Origin: Kalaharituber pfeilii
Lineage: Eukaryota; Ascomycota; Pezizomycetes; Pezizales; Pezizaceae
Length of the DNA stretch: 64,000 nt
Assembly (NCBI GenBank): GCA_015179045.1
Contig: WHUZ01000022.1
Coordinates: 124,001-188,000 of the forward strand
Direction of reading: 5' to 3'
A program made the position numbers and the translations under genes. Positions 1 through 10,680 of the stretch are shown here, in pieces (the stretch's first letter is position 1; each line of letters opens with the position of its first letter). Below the pieces are notes generated by a model, which was not told where the DNA came from, did not search any database, and worked only from the letters and a program-made list of their open reading frames with translations.

Positions 1-691
1 ATCAGGCCAGGCCGTGAGGGCCGCCTGGACCGGCCCAGGCGGCCTGAAACAATCAGGCCAATCAGGCCGGTCCAGGCCGGTCCAGGCCATTCAGGCTGGC
101 CCAGGCCAACCAGGCCGGTCCAGACCATTCAGGCTGGCCCAGGCCAACCAGGCCAGTCCAAGCCGACCAGGCCATTTACGTAAATTCAAGCGATTTTGGA
201 ATTTAACCCAGGTGAATTAGATTTTAATAGTCCTGGATATTTCCACTATCAGTAATTGACAGTTGCGCATCAGGTATCATCATCGAAGAATTGAGTCCAG
301 TCTGTTGTATTATCTGGAAGGTCCATCATTTCTAAAATATTTCTTAGTGTATATACTTGAATACAAAGTGTGATACATACTTGACAAAAGTCGTAGACCG
401 CTGCTGTTTAAAATTCTAGACATATGGGAGATTCTACTCATTTAAATACTCAAACAATCTGGTAAATGCTGGCCTCAATTCACCTGGATAGCTGTGGAGT
501 GATTCGTTTAATTGGCCTGAACCGGCCTGAATGGCCTGGACCGGCCTGGTTGGCCTGGACCGGCCTGATTGGCCTGGACTGGCCTGGTTGGCCTGATTCA
601 TGTGGATCAGGCCGGTCCAGGCCGGTCCAGGCTGGTCTAGGCCACTGAGAATACCGGCCTGGTCGGCCGGCCTGGCCTGTTGGATTCATTG
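1..691. mobile_element. hAT-like foldback element, copy A (left end outside window)
   Basis: Positions 1-175 are a tandem array of CAGGCC-containing units and 505-680 the same array in the opposite orientation (GGCCTG). Between them lies an AT-rich core of about 330 bp without a convincing ORF. The right terminus is GGCCTGTTGGATTCATTG, ending at 691. A second copy (51811-53006) has the same core and arms, both termini and a perfect 8-bp target-site duplication, which gives the family. The left terminus of this copy lies before the window, so its duplication cannot be checked. Confidence 0.75.
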
Positions 692-1311
692 CTCACAACC
701 ATAGCAAGACCTCCTATTGCGAAAAGGGAGGAACGCGATCCAGGCGATGGCAATTTCTACACACATACTACCTTACAGGAGTAATTTAATGACCTCTGAA
801 TGCAACTTCGTTGGGCAAACCAGAGTGGACTACCTCACTGCTGAGGCCTCAGCCATATCTACCACATCTGCTCCCTCCAACAAAACGGCCAAAGTCCCTG
901 AGCTCGCAAGATATGAAGAAGTGTGGGAGAACCTCGATACCTTTAAAAATATGGTCAGCTTAAACTTTAATGCTCTTTCTTTTCCTTCTTTTTCTTTTTA
1001 TATTTTTATATTTTATTTTATTTTATTTCCTTTCTCTGATGTATGCATTTTATATCTATGACGTCTTTGTAATGATTAATTGATGGTTAAAGTAGGGTTT
1101 AGGGTACACTGCGGTTGAGTACACGAGAGCTCCAGGTCAACAATACAATGTCCGGGGAATACGGAAACGTAATACCCATGATAATATATGGGAGTTATTA
1201 GTATCCAGGCCCTCGGTATGCCCTTGTGATATGGTATCGAGATGATAAAGTTTGTTGCTATAATTTTACAGGGGTTACTCTCGCATCTAAGGGTCGTATT
1301 ATTATTAATTA
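692..1311. other. No recognised gene
   Basis: A 114-codon plus-strand frame opens at 717, but its second half is a T-rich hydrophobic run. Nothing in it is recognisable and no domain is visible. The rest is moderately AT-rich sequence without repeats that I could match elsewhere in the window. Confidence 0.5.
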
Positions 1312-2044
1312 CTGTATGAAAAAAACCCCATTTTGGGTCACCGTAATGGTTCCGTGTTCATACAATAAATAATTCCAAATTGTGTTAAATTTAGCTTCGT
1401 AGAGTTTAGTACAGAATTACAGCTGTAAATCTGGTAACACCAAGGACACCAGAGCAGTTAATATATTTACACCCGTTAATTGTGAAAATCTCGTGATAAC
1501 ACCACTTTTAGGTTAAATGATTATAATAGATTTTAACTATTTTTGCTACATACATAGTAAAAAACTTGATAACCAACCTATAGCAAGAATAAAGAGAAGA
1601 AAATAAAAGATATATTATTAAGCAAATACATGATCTTTTCTATCTATTAAAGCAAATTTGTTAGGCGTTCATTTCGCCACCACATTGTACTACTATTTAA
1701 TGTAATAGGTGCAACAGGTATCAATTCCGTCTCAATCTCATCTGCTGTCAATGGCCTTGCTCTTGTCACTGGCAACATATGTACAAACGCAGCATCAGAA
1801 TCAATAGCAGAGATGCCAATAATTTGAAAATTTTCATCGCAATCAAAAGTATAAACATCTGCATCTACTGCATAGTCATGAAAGACTTGAGTACCGTTAT
1901 AAACTATAACAAAGATTCGATCTTATGCTATGGTGTATTGAAGTGTTCACCGGAAATATGAGTGCCAAGAATGCCAAGGTTGTTCCTCATGGACTTAATG
2001 ATTTCGGAGCACTTTTCACTGCAAAAGAAAAAAAAAAGAAATTT

Positions 2045-2120
2045 GCATTCACGCACAAATGACGAATTCGCGCACAAATGATGAATTCGTGCACAAATAC
2101 TGAATTCGAGTGACAATGTG
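2045..2120. repeat. Four 19-bp tandem repeats upstream of the element gene
   Basis: Four consecutive 19-bp units, consensus GAATTCGCGCACAAATGAT, diverging towards the last unit. They lie about 200 bp upstream of the likely start codon of the element's gene, so they could be promoter elements or protein-binding iterons. The function is inferred. Confidence 0.6.
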
Positions 2121-2315
2121 AAAATGATGAGTTTGAGTAACTGCCCCTCTGCTGCTCAGCTGCGCAGTGGCTCACTATACCGGTAGGTGCTGATGTCTCA
2201 ACTCACCTTGGCAAAATGGCATACCATCTGCCCACACGCCCACTCAGAAATCCCTGCCTCCGTTCTGCACCCATCCACCTTCACCACTCAAGCGCAGCCA
2301 TCACATATAAAGAAC

Positions 2316-3632
2316 ATGGGTCGCCCTAAGGGATCTAAGAATCGTCGTAAGGTCAACCATATAGCCTGCACTTCGGAGTCTTCCTCCCACGTTTCTGACA
2401 ATAATCTTGACCCTGCTCTACTTTCCTCTGGAGGCGTCCCTCCTTCCACCCTGGTCAATCCACTTGCAGCCCAGCATTCTGAATTGTCAAATGATACGCT
2501 TGTCTCATTCCAGCGGGATCACTCTGTTTTCTCTCAAGAAACTCTTGAAAGCATACAAATTATTCCTATTTTTGATAGTTAGTGAAATACACTGCTAACG
2601 TATTATATTCTTTTCTCTAGCATAATTCCAATCATGATGATTTGCCTAGAAGCGGTACTTTTACAATTACACTTAACGGAATATGGACAACTACCAGAAT
2701 CCTTCATGTATTGAACAAGTATGAGCAAAAACGGAAGGCTGATCAATCTTTCTCAGACCCTGATTTTTTATCCTCTTCGATTGAGGAAGAGACTTGTACT
2801 CATGGAAAGCCTCGCAAACAACCTCGAGTTGCTCTTGATATTGATAATAAGCAGAGATATGACGACTGTATTTGCTATGTACGCAGATACTATGCTCGCT
2901 ACTATTCAATTATTGAGTCTGATCTTTGCGATATTATTCATAAATTCTTCGACCCAGATCTTCCTGTTAATAGTACTCTTTACAAAAAACTTAGATAGAA
3001 GATTAAGGATACTATCCGTGGCTAGCAAACTAGATGGATTTCCAATTTTGAGATATACTTTATAACTTAACAAGTGTTCTTTCTCTACTAACTATAGTAA
3101 TTATATAGACCCATTGGAATACATTGATTAAATGCAATTCAGCATATGCCGAATTTCAGAAGGAAAGCTTAATTCTTAAGTATCTTCAGAAGGAATTTAC
3201 ATTAGAAAAATTATATGGCGTCATAGATTTTACAAGAGATTGCATCGACTTGAGAACAATTACTAAAGGAAGCTATGCATATGATCTTTGTATCAATGCA
3301 TACTGTTGGTTTGATTATTATATTAGGCGTTCTCAGTTATTTTCTAGTACTGAAGGCAAAACTTTTAATTTGAAAGACAATCTGTTTGATCGTATAAAGC
3401 TAGTATACTGGGCACCAAGTAAGTTATTAATCTTTACTATGACTGGAAATACTACCTATACTAATTGTTCTTAGTCTTTGATGATATTACTGTTAATATG
3501 ATGCCATCTGCTACTCCAAAACCAGAAACCTCACGAAAAGCTAAACGATATCGTTCAACAAAAATTACGGAAGTTCATTCTACCTTTTATGCTCTCTCTA
3601 GTGATCCTATTGATCTGGAACTTAACTTTTGA
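2316..3632 (+). CDS. Unknown intron-containing gene inside the TA element
   Basis: The best start is ATG 2316, followed by a basic AT-hook-like stretch (GRPKGSKNRRK, residues 2-12) and a Ser/Thr-rich segment. Likely introns are 2578-2620 (GTTAGT, GCTAACG, TCTAG), one ending near 3097 or 3108, and 3420-3473 (GTAAGT, ACTAAT, CTTAG). The last splice keeps the frame and runs into a basic C-terminal exon ending at 3632. Coding-looking blocks are 2621-2995 (hydrophilic, acidic then Tyr-rich) and 3109-3419. The first splice does not join the two best frames, so there is either a frameshift or a different site. I recognise no domain and see no DDE triad. It may be an accessory DNA-binding protein, a diverged transposase or captured host sequence. 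Exon limits are uncertain. Confidence 0.4.
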
Positions 3633-4427
3633 TTGCTTGAGCTATAACTTTTCTTGCTATCTTTTATATTCATTTCTTCTTAATTTACTCTTTTTATTTA
3701 TATCTATTTAGGTAGTTTTAAGTAGTAGAAATAATTATTAAGATATACTATTATAGATACGTTTAGTTGAAAACTATTTCATATTATTAAAAGTAGTGTT
3801 ATAGTAGTCTCGTAACCAGACGCTGACTAAGCGGACTTTCATGCATGGGTGTTGCTCCTAAGCGTAATACAGTCAGAAACATAATACTATAGTAAAAAAT
3901 TACTATTAAATTTTTATAACAATACAGATAAATATATAATTATCTTAAAAATATAGTTGTAGTATTTACATAGTTAATATTAGTACTTGATTAGGATACA
4001 TATACTGTTTGGTATAGAAACTTGTATTAGGGCTCACATTATTAAGCAATTTAAACTATTGCGTAAGTTCTTAGGTTGCAGATATTTTACTGTTGTGTAT
4101 CTGGATTGTGTAGTTTATGCTAACCACTTGGCGTGACCTAACTGTTTTTCCACCGCAAAACTGTTTTCCTACAACAAACAGGTTATGCATGAACCTTGTA
4201 CAAGAACCCATTCCCAGTACTAACGGAAATTTGCCCATTCACAATAATAATACGGTTATAAAAAACGGGGGTTTTTTCGTACAGTATACAGTGACATTAA
4301 GTACTCTAAGTGCCCTGCATATGCATTATGGAAGCCTGCCCGAAGGCGTAACAAGAGGTCCCACACGGTTGCGGTTACGAAACCACTTGAAGAAACCTAT
4401 CGCCTAAGTTTTGCACCAATTCTATGC

Positions 4428-4489
4428 TTTTTTTTTTTTTTTTTTATTTATTTCACGTGACCCCGCTTGTAGCTGTTCGCCATGGCAGG
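4428..4489 (-). mobile_element. Family-B micro-retroposon
   Basis: A poly(T) run followed by the reverse complement of the family-B LINE tail (CCCTGCCATGGCGAACAGC, then GCGGGGTCACGTGA). It is bounded by a perfect 15-bp duplication GCACCAATTCTATGC at 4413-4427 and 4490-4504. Confidence 0.85.
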
Positions 4490-4504
4490 GCACCAATTCT
4501 ATGC

Positions 4505-4994
4505 TAAGAGCTATCAATAGATCATGCCTGGGCTATTTGCTTCGCCCACTAGCCTATCATCTGGTGTTTGCTATGCGCTGCTAGTGACCATGCCGTCAGT
4601 CGTTGTATTACACCTCCGCGCGTGCCCGACCTGTACCTCATTGTCTTTACCGTCCCGTAGCGATCAATTAACCAGGCAGAATCGTCACTAGCATACTTTC
4701 GGGTTGATCAACACGGTAATATCCTCCTTCGGGTAGACCATGACAGAACCGGGCCTGAAGACACACATGTAGAGTAACCACATTCACCTGAGGGTCTGAG
4801 GGCTGAACACTGTGCAGGAGCATACGGGATACACAGAGTCAATTAAAAACGCCTTCTGCTTCATGGCCCCAAAAGTTCCAGTTTTCACGGCCTAACAGAA
4901 ATATGCACTTTCCATATTCTACCTTTTCATGACCAATTCATAACGTATTGTGACAAACAGGCTGTTCTCACGTTCCTGCTTCTAGAATAACACA
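4505..4994. other. No gene seen; 3' flank of the F-box gene
   Basis: No ORF or repeat of note. This stretch should contain the 3' untranslated region of the minus-strand F-box gene. Confidence 0.5.
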
Positions 4995-6581
4995 TCACCA
5001 CCCAGTGATCCCTCTCTGTCTCAACCAGTCATAATCCTCCCTCTCAACAAACGAAAAATACCAGTTCTTGTACTCGTATGTATATGCATACTGCACAACC
5101 ACTCCCGTCTCATTTGCCACCCTCTCGATGTCCTTTGACGGGGCCATGCAGTACCATTCCGGAACATCTGGGTCGTTGAAGATCTGCCACTCCGATACGA
5201 ACCCCACCTTCTCAAGCCTGCCCTTGCCACCTAACGTCCCCTTGCCCCTCTCCCGCATGTACTGCCCCACGATGTTCGCAACCTGCTCCTCCTCCCACCA
5301 ACAGCCATCCAGCGGCTTGAGCTCGTCAACAAGTCTCAGAACCTCTAGGCCCTCCGGGAGCGCCTGGGCTAAACTCATTCCGCTCTCATTATTGACGCCC
5401 AGCAAAAGACTCAAGTTGGTGGTCAGGTCCCGCAGCTTGGTGAATCCCGACAGCGAGAGAGCCCGAGCATCGCCCCTGAAGCCACATTCGGTCCCTAGTA
5501 TCATCGTGCTTAGGTCCAATGAGCCGAACATGAAAGTGCGGAGGGTAAGCGTTGTCAAGGTATCCTTGACGTGGCTGAGTGCGGAGCCGAGAACGAAGTA
5601 ATCAACCCACCGGTGCTCAGGGAAAATGATGTTTCGGAGGTGAGTGTAACAGAGTGTGGATAGGTTTGGTGTGCAGGCTAGCAATGAATTCAGGGTTGGA
5701 AGGTGCGCATTGGTAAGTGATAAATGCTTAACGGTTTCTGAGTTTGGGATAGTGTAGAGTGCCTCGTCCCAAATGAGAGGGCCTTTATCTAAGGCCGACA
5801 GTTCTAGGTCTTCTAGGCCAGAATGGAAAAGGAATGGGACTGCAAAATCTTTCAGGTCGCAGTCATAAACCTGCAATCGCATTGGGTGTGGGTACCGGGT
5901 TGCCTTTATCACGGCCTTCTTCAGGAACGGGAATGCTTGGCCGTGCATTTGGATGTCCGATAAACTTAGGGAGCAGGATCCCTGGGAAGGCTCAAGAAGA
6001 TGCGACAGCATCTTCCACATACATTCAGGCTGCGTCCGCCCACCCCCATTGCTCAGCGTCACATGGTCCAGCGTCAACCTGAGCTCGCGAAGACCACCGC
6101 CGGCTTGTGCACCCTCCCTATTCGAAATCGCCACAAGAAGCAATATCACCGCGGCGCTCGCGTCCAGTGACCCCTTTCTCAGTTTCTCAATCCACCACTC
6201 GGCATCTAATCCCTCCTTCACTAGCAACCTCCGCAATCTTTTGACTTCGGACTTGATGAATATCTTGGACTCTACCGCTGTGATCCCAGCGCCTGGAACC
6301 TCTAGGTTCCATCGCACTAGCTCGAGATGACGTATGTACCGGGCTAGAGAGGGACAGTTGACAAGAGAACGGAGTAGATAATTCAGCGGACGGTGGTGTT
6401 GGTGGAAGTGGTCGAGCCGCGGGTCAGACCAGGTGAAGGAGATGGTATGGTAGAGATGCGGGAGCACAAGGCCGCGGAGGAACTTGTTGGTGTTGCAGAC
6501 AGTGAGCAGGGTACTGCGGGGGAAGGGAGGGGTCGAGCTAAGGATTTCTGAGATGAGTTCTGGTGGGAGGAAAGGGGCCAT
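4995..6581 (-). CDS. F-box/leucine-rich-type protein, 528 aa
   Basis: A single uninterrupted minus-strand frame of 528 codons with G+C-rich third positions, unlike the decayed elements around it. Residues 1-50 match an F-box (PFLPPELISEIL, then LLTVCNTNKFLRGLVLPHLY), which in other proteins binds Skp1 in SCF ubiquitin ligases. Residues from about 150 to 450 contain irregular Leu-rich segments (LRELRLTLDHV, LEDLELSAL, VKHLSLTNAHL, LEVLRLVDEL) typical of fungal F-box proteins with degenerate LRRs for substrate binding. The C-terminus is aromatic-rich and ends in GITGW. The start ATG fits the F-box position exactly and no intron is needed. The substrate is unknown. It is one of the few ordinary host genes in this window. 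Confidence 0.85.
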   Translation of the reverse strand: MAPFLPPELISEILSSTPPFPRSTLLTVCNTNKFLRGLVLPHLYHTISFTWSDPRLDHFHQHHRPLNYLLRSLVNCPSLARYIRHLELVRWNLEVPGAGITAVESKIFIKSEVKRLRRLLVKEGLDAEWWIEKLRKGSLDASAAVILLLVAISNREGAQAGGGLRELRLTLDHVTLSNGGGRTQPECMWKMLSHLLEPSQGSCSLSLSDIQMHGQAFPFLKKAVIKATRYPHPMRLQVYDCDLKDFAVPFLFHSGLEDLELSALDKGPLIWDEALYTIPNSETVKHLSLTNAHLPTLNSLLACTPNLSTLCYTHLRNIIFPEHRWVDYFVLGSALSHVKDTLTTLTLRTFMFGSLDLSTMILGTECGFRGDARALSLSGFTKLRDLTTNLSLLLGVNNESGMSLAQALPEGLEVLRLVDELKPLDGCWWEEEQVANIVGQYMRERGKGTLGGKGRLEKVGFVSEWQIFNDPDVPEWYCMAPSKDIERVANETGVVVQYAYTYEYKNWYFSFVEREDYDWLRQRGITGW

Positions 6582-7075
6582 GGTGTATTTGTAGGGTGAG
6601 CGCTGGGAGGAAATGCCGTTATAGCGGGAGGAGAATGGGGATGAGGTTGTGGGGAAGTATGTGTCAAGGCGAGATAGACCGTAAGCCTTCCCGCTGCCGA
6701 TTCCGATGTCGAGATGCTGTTTGACCTGCTGGAAAAAGGCAAAGCTTGCATTGAAATCAGTATTCTAGTGACATTTCTCCGCAGGCAAGTTTGCCGACTC
6801 ACCACGTTGCTTCTTGGGTAAATTGAATTTTTCTCCCACTCTAAACGAAAAACAATAAACTTCCGAGTATCCGTGGGAATTGGAGTTGCAAATGGTCGTC
6901 GCAGGTGACGTGAAAGCTCAATTGGTCCGTAAATACCAATAGCGGCGAAAAGCGCACTGTTTTCCTTCGAATTTTCTTGCTGTCTCTTTTGGCTGGTGGA
7001 GCGAATCCGAATTATGGTATTTGTTGATGTAGTACGTGGGGGGTTTCTTGGACGTGGTATGGTGGAGTGCACCAG
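6582..7075. other. Upstream region of the F-box gene; no other gene seen
   Basis: Should hold the F-box gene promoter. The long minus-strand frame crossing this stretch is a shadow of the F-box coding region in another phase and has no independent support. Confidence 0.5.
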
Positions 7076-8046
7076 TAAGGGACCATGTAACATTCGGCCG
7101 TCTGCTGCTGACTAATACACCAAATTCCTGACCCATGCAGCTCAGGCTGCCCCGCTCGCCCACTCTCTTTGTTCCCCTTGAGACCTTTGGGAACCTCATA
7201 TCTCTACATCGCAACGGTTTTTAATTTCGGACAACTTGAATCAAGCTTCTACAGGTGAGTGCATTTTCATAGCTTCTATTTATCTATGAATATTAACTAA
7301 ATATGTGCAGTTCTACTGATATTCCGGCATTCATCATAATTGCTCATCCTACCAAGAAAAGAAGAGCTATATTAAATGCTGTTGCTACTAGGAAAGAGAA
7401 AAGGAGATCACTTTTGGTGGAAGTAGATGCCGGAGAGCCACCTGCAATAGAGCTAAGTTTACAGGAGGAGATAGAAGCTCGTGGTCATTTAGTATTATTT
7501 TATCCTCGTTTTCATTGTGGGTTGAATTTTATTGAATTTCTTTGGGCAGCAGCAAAACGTTACACTCGTAATAATTGTGAGTATAATTTTGATGCTTTAC
7601 GATTAACAATTCCTAAAGGTCTTAGTTCTGTTCCAGATGTTACTATTAATCGGTTCTTTTATAAGTGTTTACGTACTATGGAGGCTTATCGGGATGGTTG
7701 TAGATATGGTACTGATGAACGTGTATATAAAAGTCATCGAAGAGTTGAGTAAATCTTTTCTCTATATGGTAATTTTTCTTTCTGCACTAGTACTAATTCT
7801 GCAATCTTGGCTATCTTGGCATGTAACAATTAAAAGGCCTCCCATACAAAGTACAAATTTTTTACTCTGCTATTTCTCAACACCACATTAAATTTTTTTT
7901 AATTTGGACAATGAAGAGTTGTAGAGCAAGCGAAATAGTACATGCCTACATTGTTTAATTTTTCATCAGATGTGGTTGGGTGATGGAATAGAGTTGCAAG
8001 TTCCGGTTCAGTATTTTGGTCGCGGGTGGTCCCTTACTGGTGCACT
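7076..8046 (+). mobile_element. Decayed DDE transposon with 20-bp terminal inverted repeats
   Basis: AGTGCACCAGTAAGGGACCA at 7076 is repeated exactly in inverse at 8027-8046. Between them lies the C-terminal part of a fungal DDE transposase with an intact intron boundary. A clean target-site duplication is not visible. At 971 bp the element is too short for a full transposase, so it is internally deleted. Confidence 0.65.
7311..7752 (+). pseudogene. C-terminal fragment of an IS630/Tc1-like DDE transposase
   Basis: An exon preceded by a canonical intron at 7255-7310 (GTGAGT, TTAACTAA, GTGCAG). It encodes about 147 residues with LFYPRFHCGLNFIEFLW, the segment around the final catalytic Glu of a family of fungal IS630/Tc1-type transposases, and a C-terminal KSHRRVE typical of that family. 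The N-terminal DNA-binding part and the first two catalytic Asp residues are missing, so it cannot be active. The family assignment is from memory of the motif, not from a search. Confidence 0.65.
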
Positions 8047-8408
8047 TATGACTATGTTTATTTATAGTGTTGCAGGGAAAGGGTGGCAGCATGACTAAGC
8101 TCCTAACCTAGCCGCCATGCAGGGGCAATCTCATGCCAAGTCCTGCGTCATGCTCAGCGGCTGCCTCAGATAAATGCAGGGAAAGTTTTTTTTTGCTGAC
8201 AATTGGAATAGGCATCGCGAGCTGACCTGCATGTCTGACCCTCGTCTATAAATACGGTTCGTCGCTAATCGGTCAACCTATTCCACTGATATTGGCGAAT
8301 TGTTCGTGATTCGAATTACGATGTAGATGCTCACCAAAACCATACAGCCTTATGGAATGGGTTGACAGCAGTCTCGTAACCAGACGTTGATTAGGTTGAC
8401 AGCTAATA
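8047..8408. other. No gene seen
   Basis: No ORF of interest. A block CTCGTAACCAGACG at 8374 also occurs near 3812 inside the TA element, so part of this stretch is probably repeat debris. Confidence 0.4.
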
Positions 8409-10637
8409 ACGTCACTGACCCGGGATCCGGCGCACTTCCGGAATAAAAACAATAGCCTCCTGTAAGGCCAAATCTTCATAGAAGATAACCAAATTGCACA
8501 TACAGCTTGGAGAGGTATAGGAAAGTAACTTCCGCACCTCAGTTAGCCAATTGGAAATTTTGAATGATACTCTATGGTGGTAGTTGCCCAATTAGGCATC
8601 TGAACCCTATGCAGGTGTAAAATGGCAAGATGGCTATTGAAGACCTTAAGCAAGTACATATACCTTCTATAGTATGTATTCAAGAGATCTGGAATGTTTC
8701 ATGATGATTGGATACATATGGAACAAGTGGTGAGCCAATATCCATACATATATTTTTACTGCTAGAAGTGAATTTTGATATTCAATCTGTATATATTTCT
8801 AAAAATGTGAGGCATGTTTAAAATGCTCTAGAATATAACTCTATACATAGCAGAATATATCTTGAGTAGCCTATAGGTATTGTCACGACACGATGCCTGC
8901 ATCGCCGGACTCAGGGTAACGGTTACCGGCTAAGTACCGCCCAGATAAACCGGCTACCGCTCGAGCGCTGAACTTCCATGATAAGCCGGCTGCCGAACCA
9001 CCAAGAGAGGCCGGTTACTGATCGTCCGCTAGATGTGAAAAGTCTGCTTTCGCCGCGCGTCCTTGTTGCGCGTCCTTGTTGTGAAAATTCTGTGTTTCGC
9101 CGGCATGTCTTTGCTTCTTGGCCACAGGGCCCACCATGTATATAAGGGCCCAATATGGCCGCCTTGTAGATAGTTCTTTCCTTCCTCATCTGTTGTCTTG
9201 TCAATCAACGATCCGCCTGGCCTGAGTCCATGACACCTCCGAACTCCTGAACTGTGACACCTCTGAATTCCTGAACCGTGACACCTCTGAACTCCTGAAC
9301 CTTGACACCCTTGAAATCGCTAGAATCCGCTAGAACGTATTCCTTGGTCGTTTAGACAGCCCGCTTGTGATAGGTATAGGTATTGACAGAAAGTAGAATA
9401 GGAATATCTATCTATATATATCCAATTAGGTAATGCATATTCCTTAATACACCATACATGAATGCTGCAGTTCTAAGCTATGAAACTTCAGAAATATAAT
9501 CTAGAGACTTTTGAAATATTATATAAAAACTCTCAGAGTGACCTAATACTCCTTGCTCAAAGTAGACATGATTATGTCTTCTTTCATATAAAGACACCTT
9601 GAATTTTAGTCTATATGTCATTGCAACATGTATAAATACTATGATTATGACCCAATAATAGCCAATACATTAGTAATACCTTACTTTGAGCGCATCGCGC
9701 AAGTGTACTAGAAGGTTCATTACTTGTTTCTTATTTTTGTTACTTATTTCTACTTTTATATATACTATTGTATTTCTATAACTTTTTTATTTTCGTACTT
9801 AGTTCCCTACTACTCAACTTACTTATAAGGAGTGACTTTCTTATTTACTTTTTCACTATCTCTTCTGTAAAATAAATAGCATCTATGAATCCAACTATTC
9901 TCTTCACTTTATCCAGTTCTAAGAAAATAAATAGACTAAATTTAAGAAATTATATGTAACTATAATAAATATTATTGAGTCATTCTGAAAGTTTCTATAT
10001 AATATTCCAGAAGCTTTTAGATTATATTTCTGAAGTTTTATAGCTCAGGACTATAGTATTCATATATGGTGCATTAAGGAATATCCATTACCTAATTAGG
10101 TATATATAGATAGATATCTCTATTAATTTCTACCTTCTGTCAATACCTATACCTATAGGCTACTCAAGATATATTCTCCTATATGTAGAGTTATATTCTA
10201 GAGTATTTTGAACATGCCTTACATTTTTAGAAATATATATAGACTGAATATCAAAATCCACTTCTAGTAGTAAAAATATATGTATAGATATTGGCTCACT
10301 ACTTGTTCCATATGTATCCAATCATTATGAAACATTCCAGATCTCTTGAATACATACTGTAGAAGGTATATGCACTTGCTCAAGGTCCTAAACAGCCATC
10401 TTGCTATTTTATACCTGCATAGGGTTCAGATGCCTAATTGGGCAACTACCACTATAGAGTATTATTCAAAATTTCCAATTGGCTAACTGAGGTGCGGAAG
10501 TTACTTTCCTATACCTCTCCAAGCTGTATGTGCAATTTGGTTATCTTCTATGAAGATTTGGCCTTACAGGAGGCTATTGTTTTTATTCCGGAAGTGCACC
10601 GGATCCCGGTAATGCGCCGGATCCCGGTCAGTGACGT
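8409..10637. mobile_element. Large palindromic TA-flanked element
   Basis: The ends ACGTCACTGACC and GGTCAGTGACGT are flanked by TA (8407-8408, 10638-10639). The arms are about 650 bp each: 8409-8880 plus 9378-about 9560 on the left, about 9980-10637 on the right. They are near-perfect inverse copies around a loop of about 400 bp, with scattered transitions. The left arm is split by a solo LTR. A single arm recurs at 41402-41951. There is no transposase ORF, so this is a non-autonomous foldback element. The right flank is a LINE-A tail stub while the left flank is not, which suggests a later rearrangement. Confidence 0.7.
8881..9372 (+). mobile_element. Solo LTR inside the left arm of the palindrome
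   Basis: Begins TGTCACGACACG and ends GCTTGTGATA. A 5-bp duplication GGTAT lies at 8876-8880 and 9373-9377. Removing it with one duplication restores the sequence of the opposite arm exactly at this point, which fixes the limits. A TATA-like TATATAAGGG occurs at 9137. The terminal GATA instead of GACA fits a C-to-T change. Confidence 0.75.
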
Positions 10638-10639
10638 TA

Positions 10640-10668
10640 ATGATATTAAAAAAAAAAAAAAAAAAAAA
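10640..10668 (+). mobile_element. LINE-A tail stub
   Basis: ATGATATT followed by a run of A is the extreme 3' end of the family-A LINE tail, directly abutting the right end of the palindromic element. The hairpin part is missing. Confidence 0.5.
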
Positions 10669-10680
10669 CAGTTGCAAGAT

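Larger units (their letters stand above)
1312..4284 (+). mobile_element. TA-flanked inverted-repeat transposon (2.97 kb), gene-carrying member
   Basis: Left end CTGTATGAAAAAAACCCC and right end GGGGGTTTTTTCGTACAG form a terminal inverted repeat flanked by TA on both sides (1310-1311, 4285-4286), as in Tc1/mariner-type elements. The last 170 bp and the first 130 bp are closely related to the ends of the 1.9-kb element at 43208-45143, so the boundaries rest on two copies. Inside are a four-unit 19-bp repeat and an intron-containing gene, but I find no DDE transposase signature. Either the transposase is very diverged or the element is mobilised in trans. Confidence 0.75.

Noticed and set aside
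480..689. Pro/Arg/Gly-rich frames in the GGCC arrays (also 14-220, 51813-52142, 53041-53319)
   Set aside because: Products of the tandem GGCC units, readable in several frames. The only real coding part near them is the DIRS gag piece at 53015-53253.
5068..5601. 177-codon plus-strand frame opposite the F-box gene
   Set aside because: Antisense shadow of a G+C-rich coding region without any recognisable motif.
6383..7093. 236-codon minus-strand frame overlapping the F-box gene start
   Set aside because: Ser/Thr/Arg-rich shadow frame crossing the F-box N-terminus and its upstream region; no domain.
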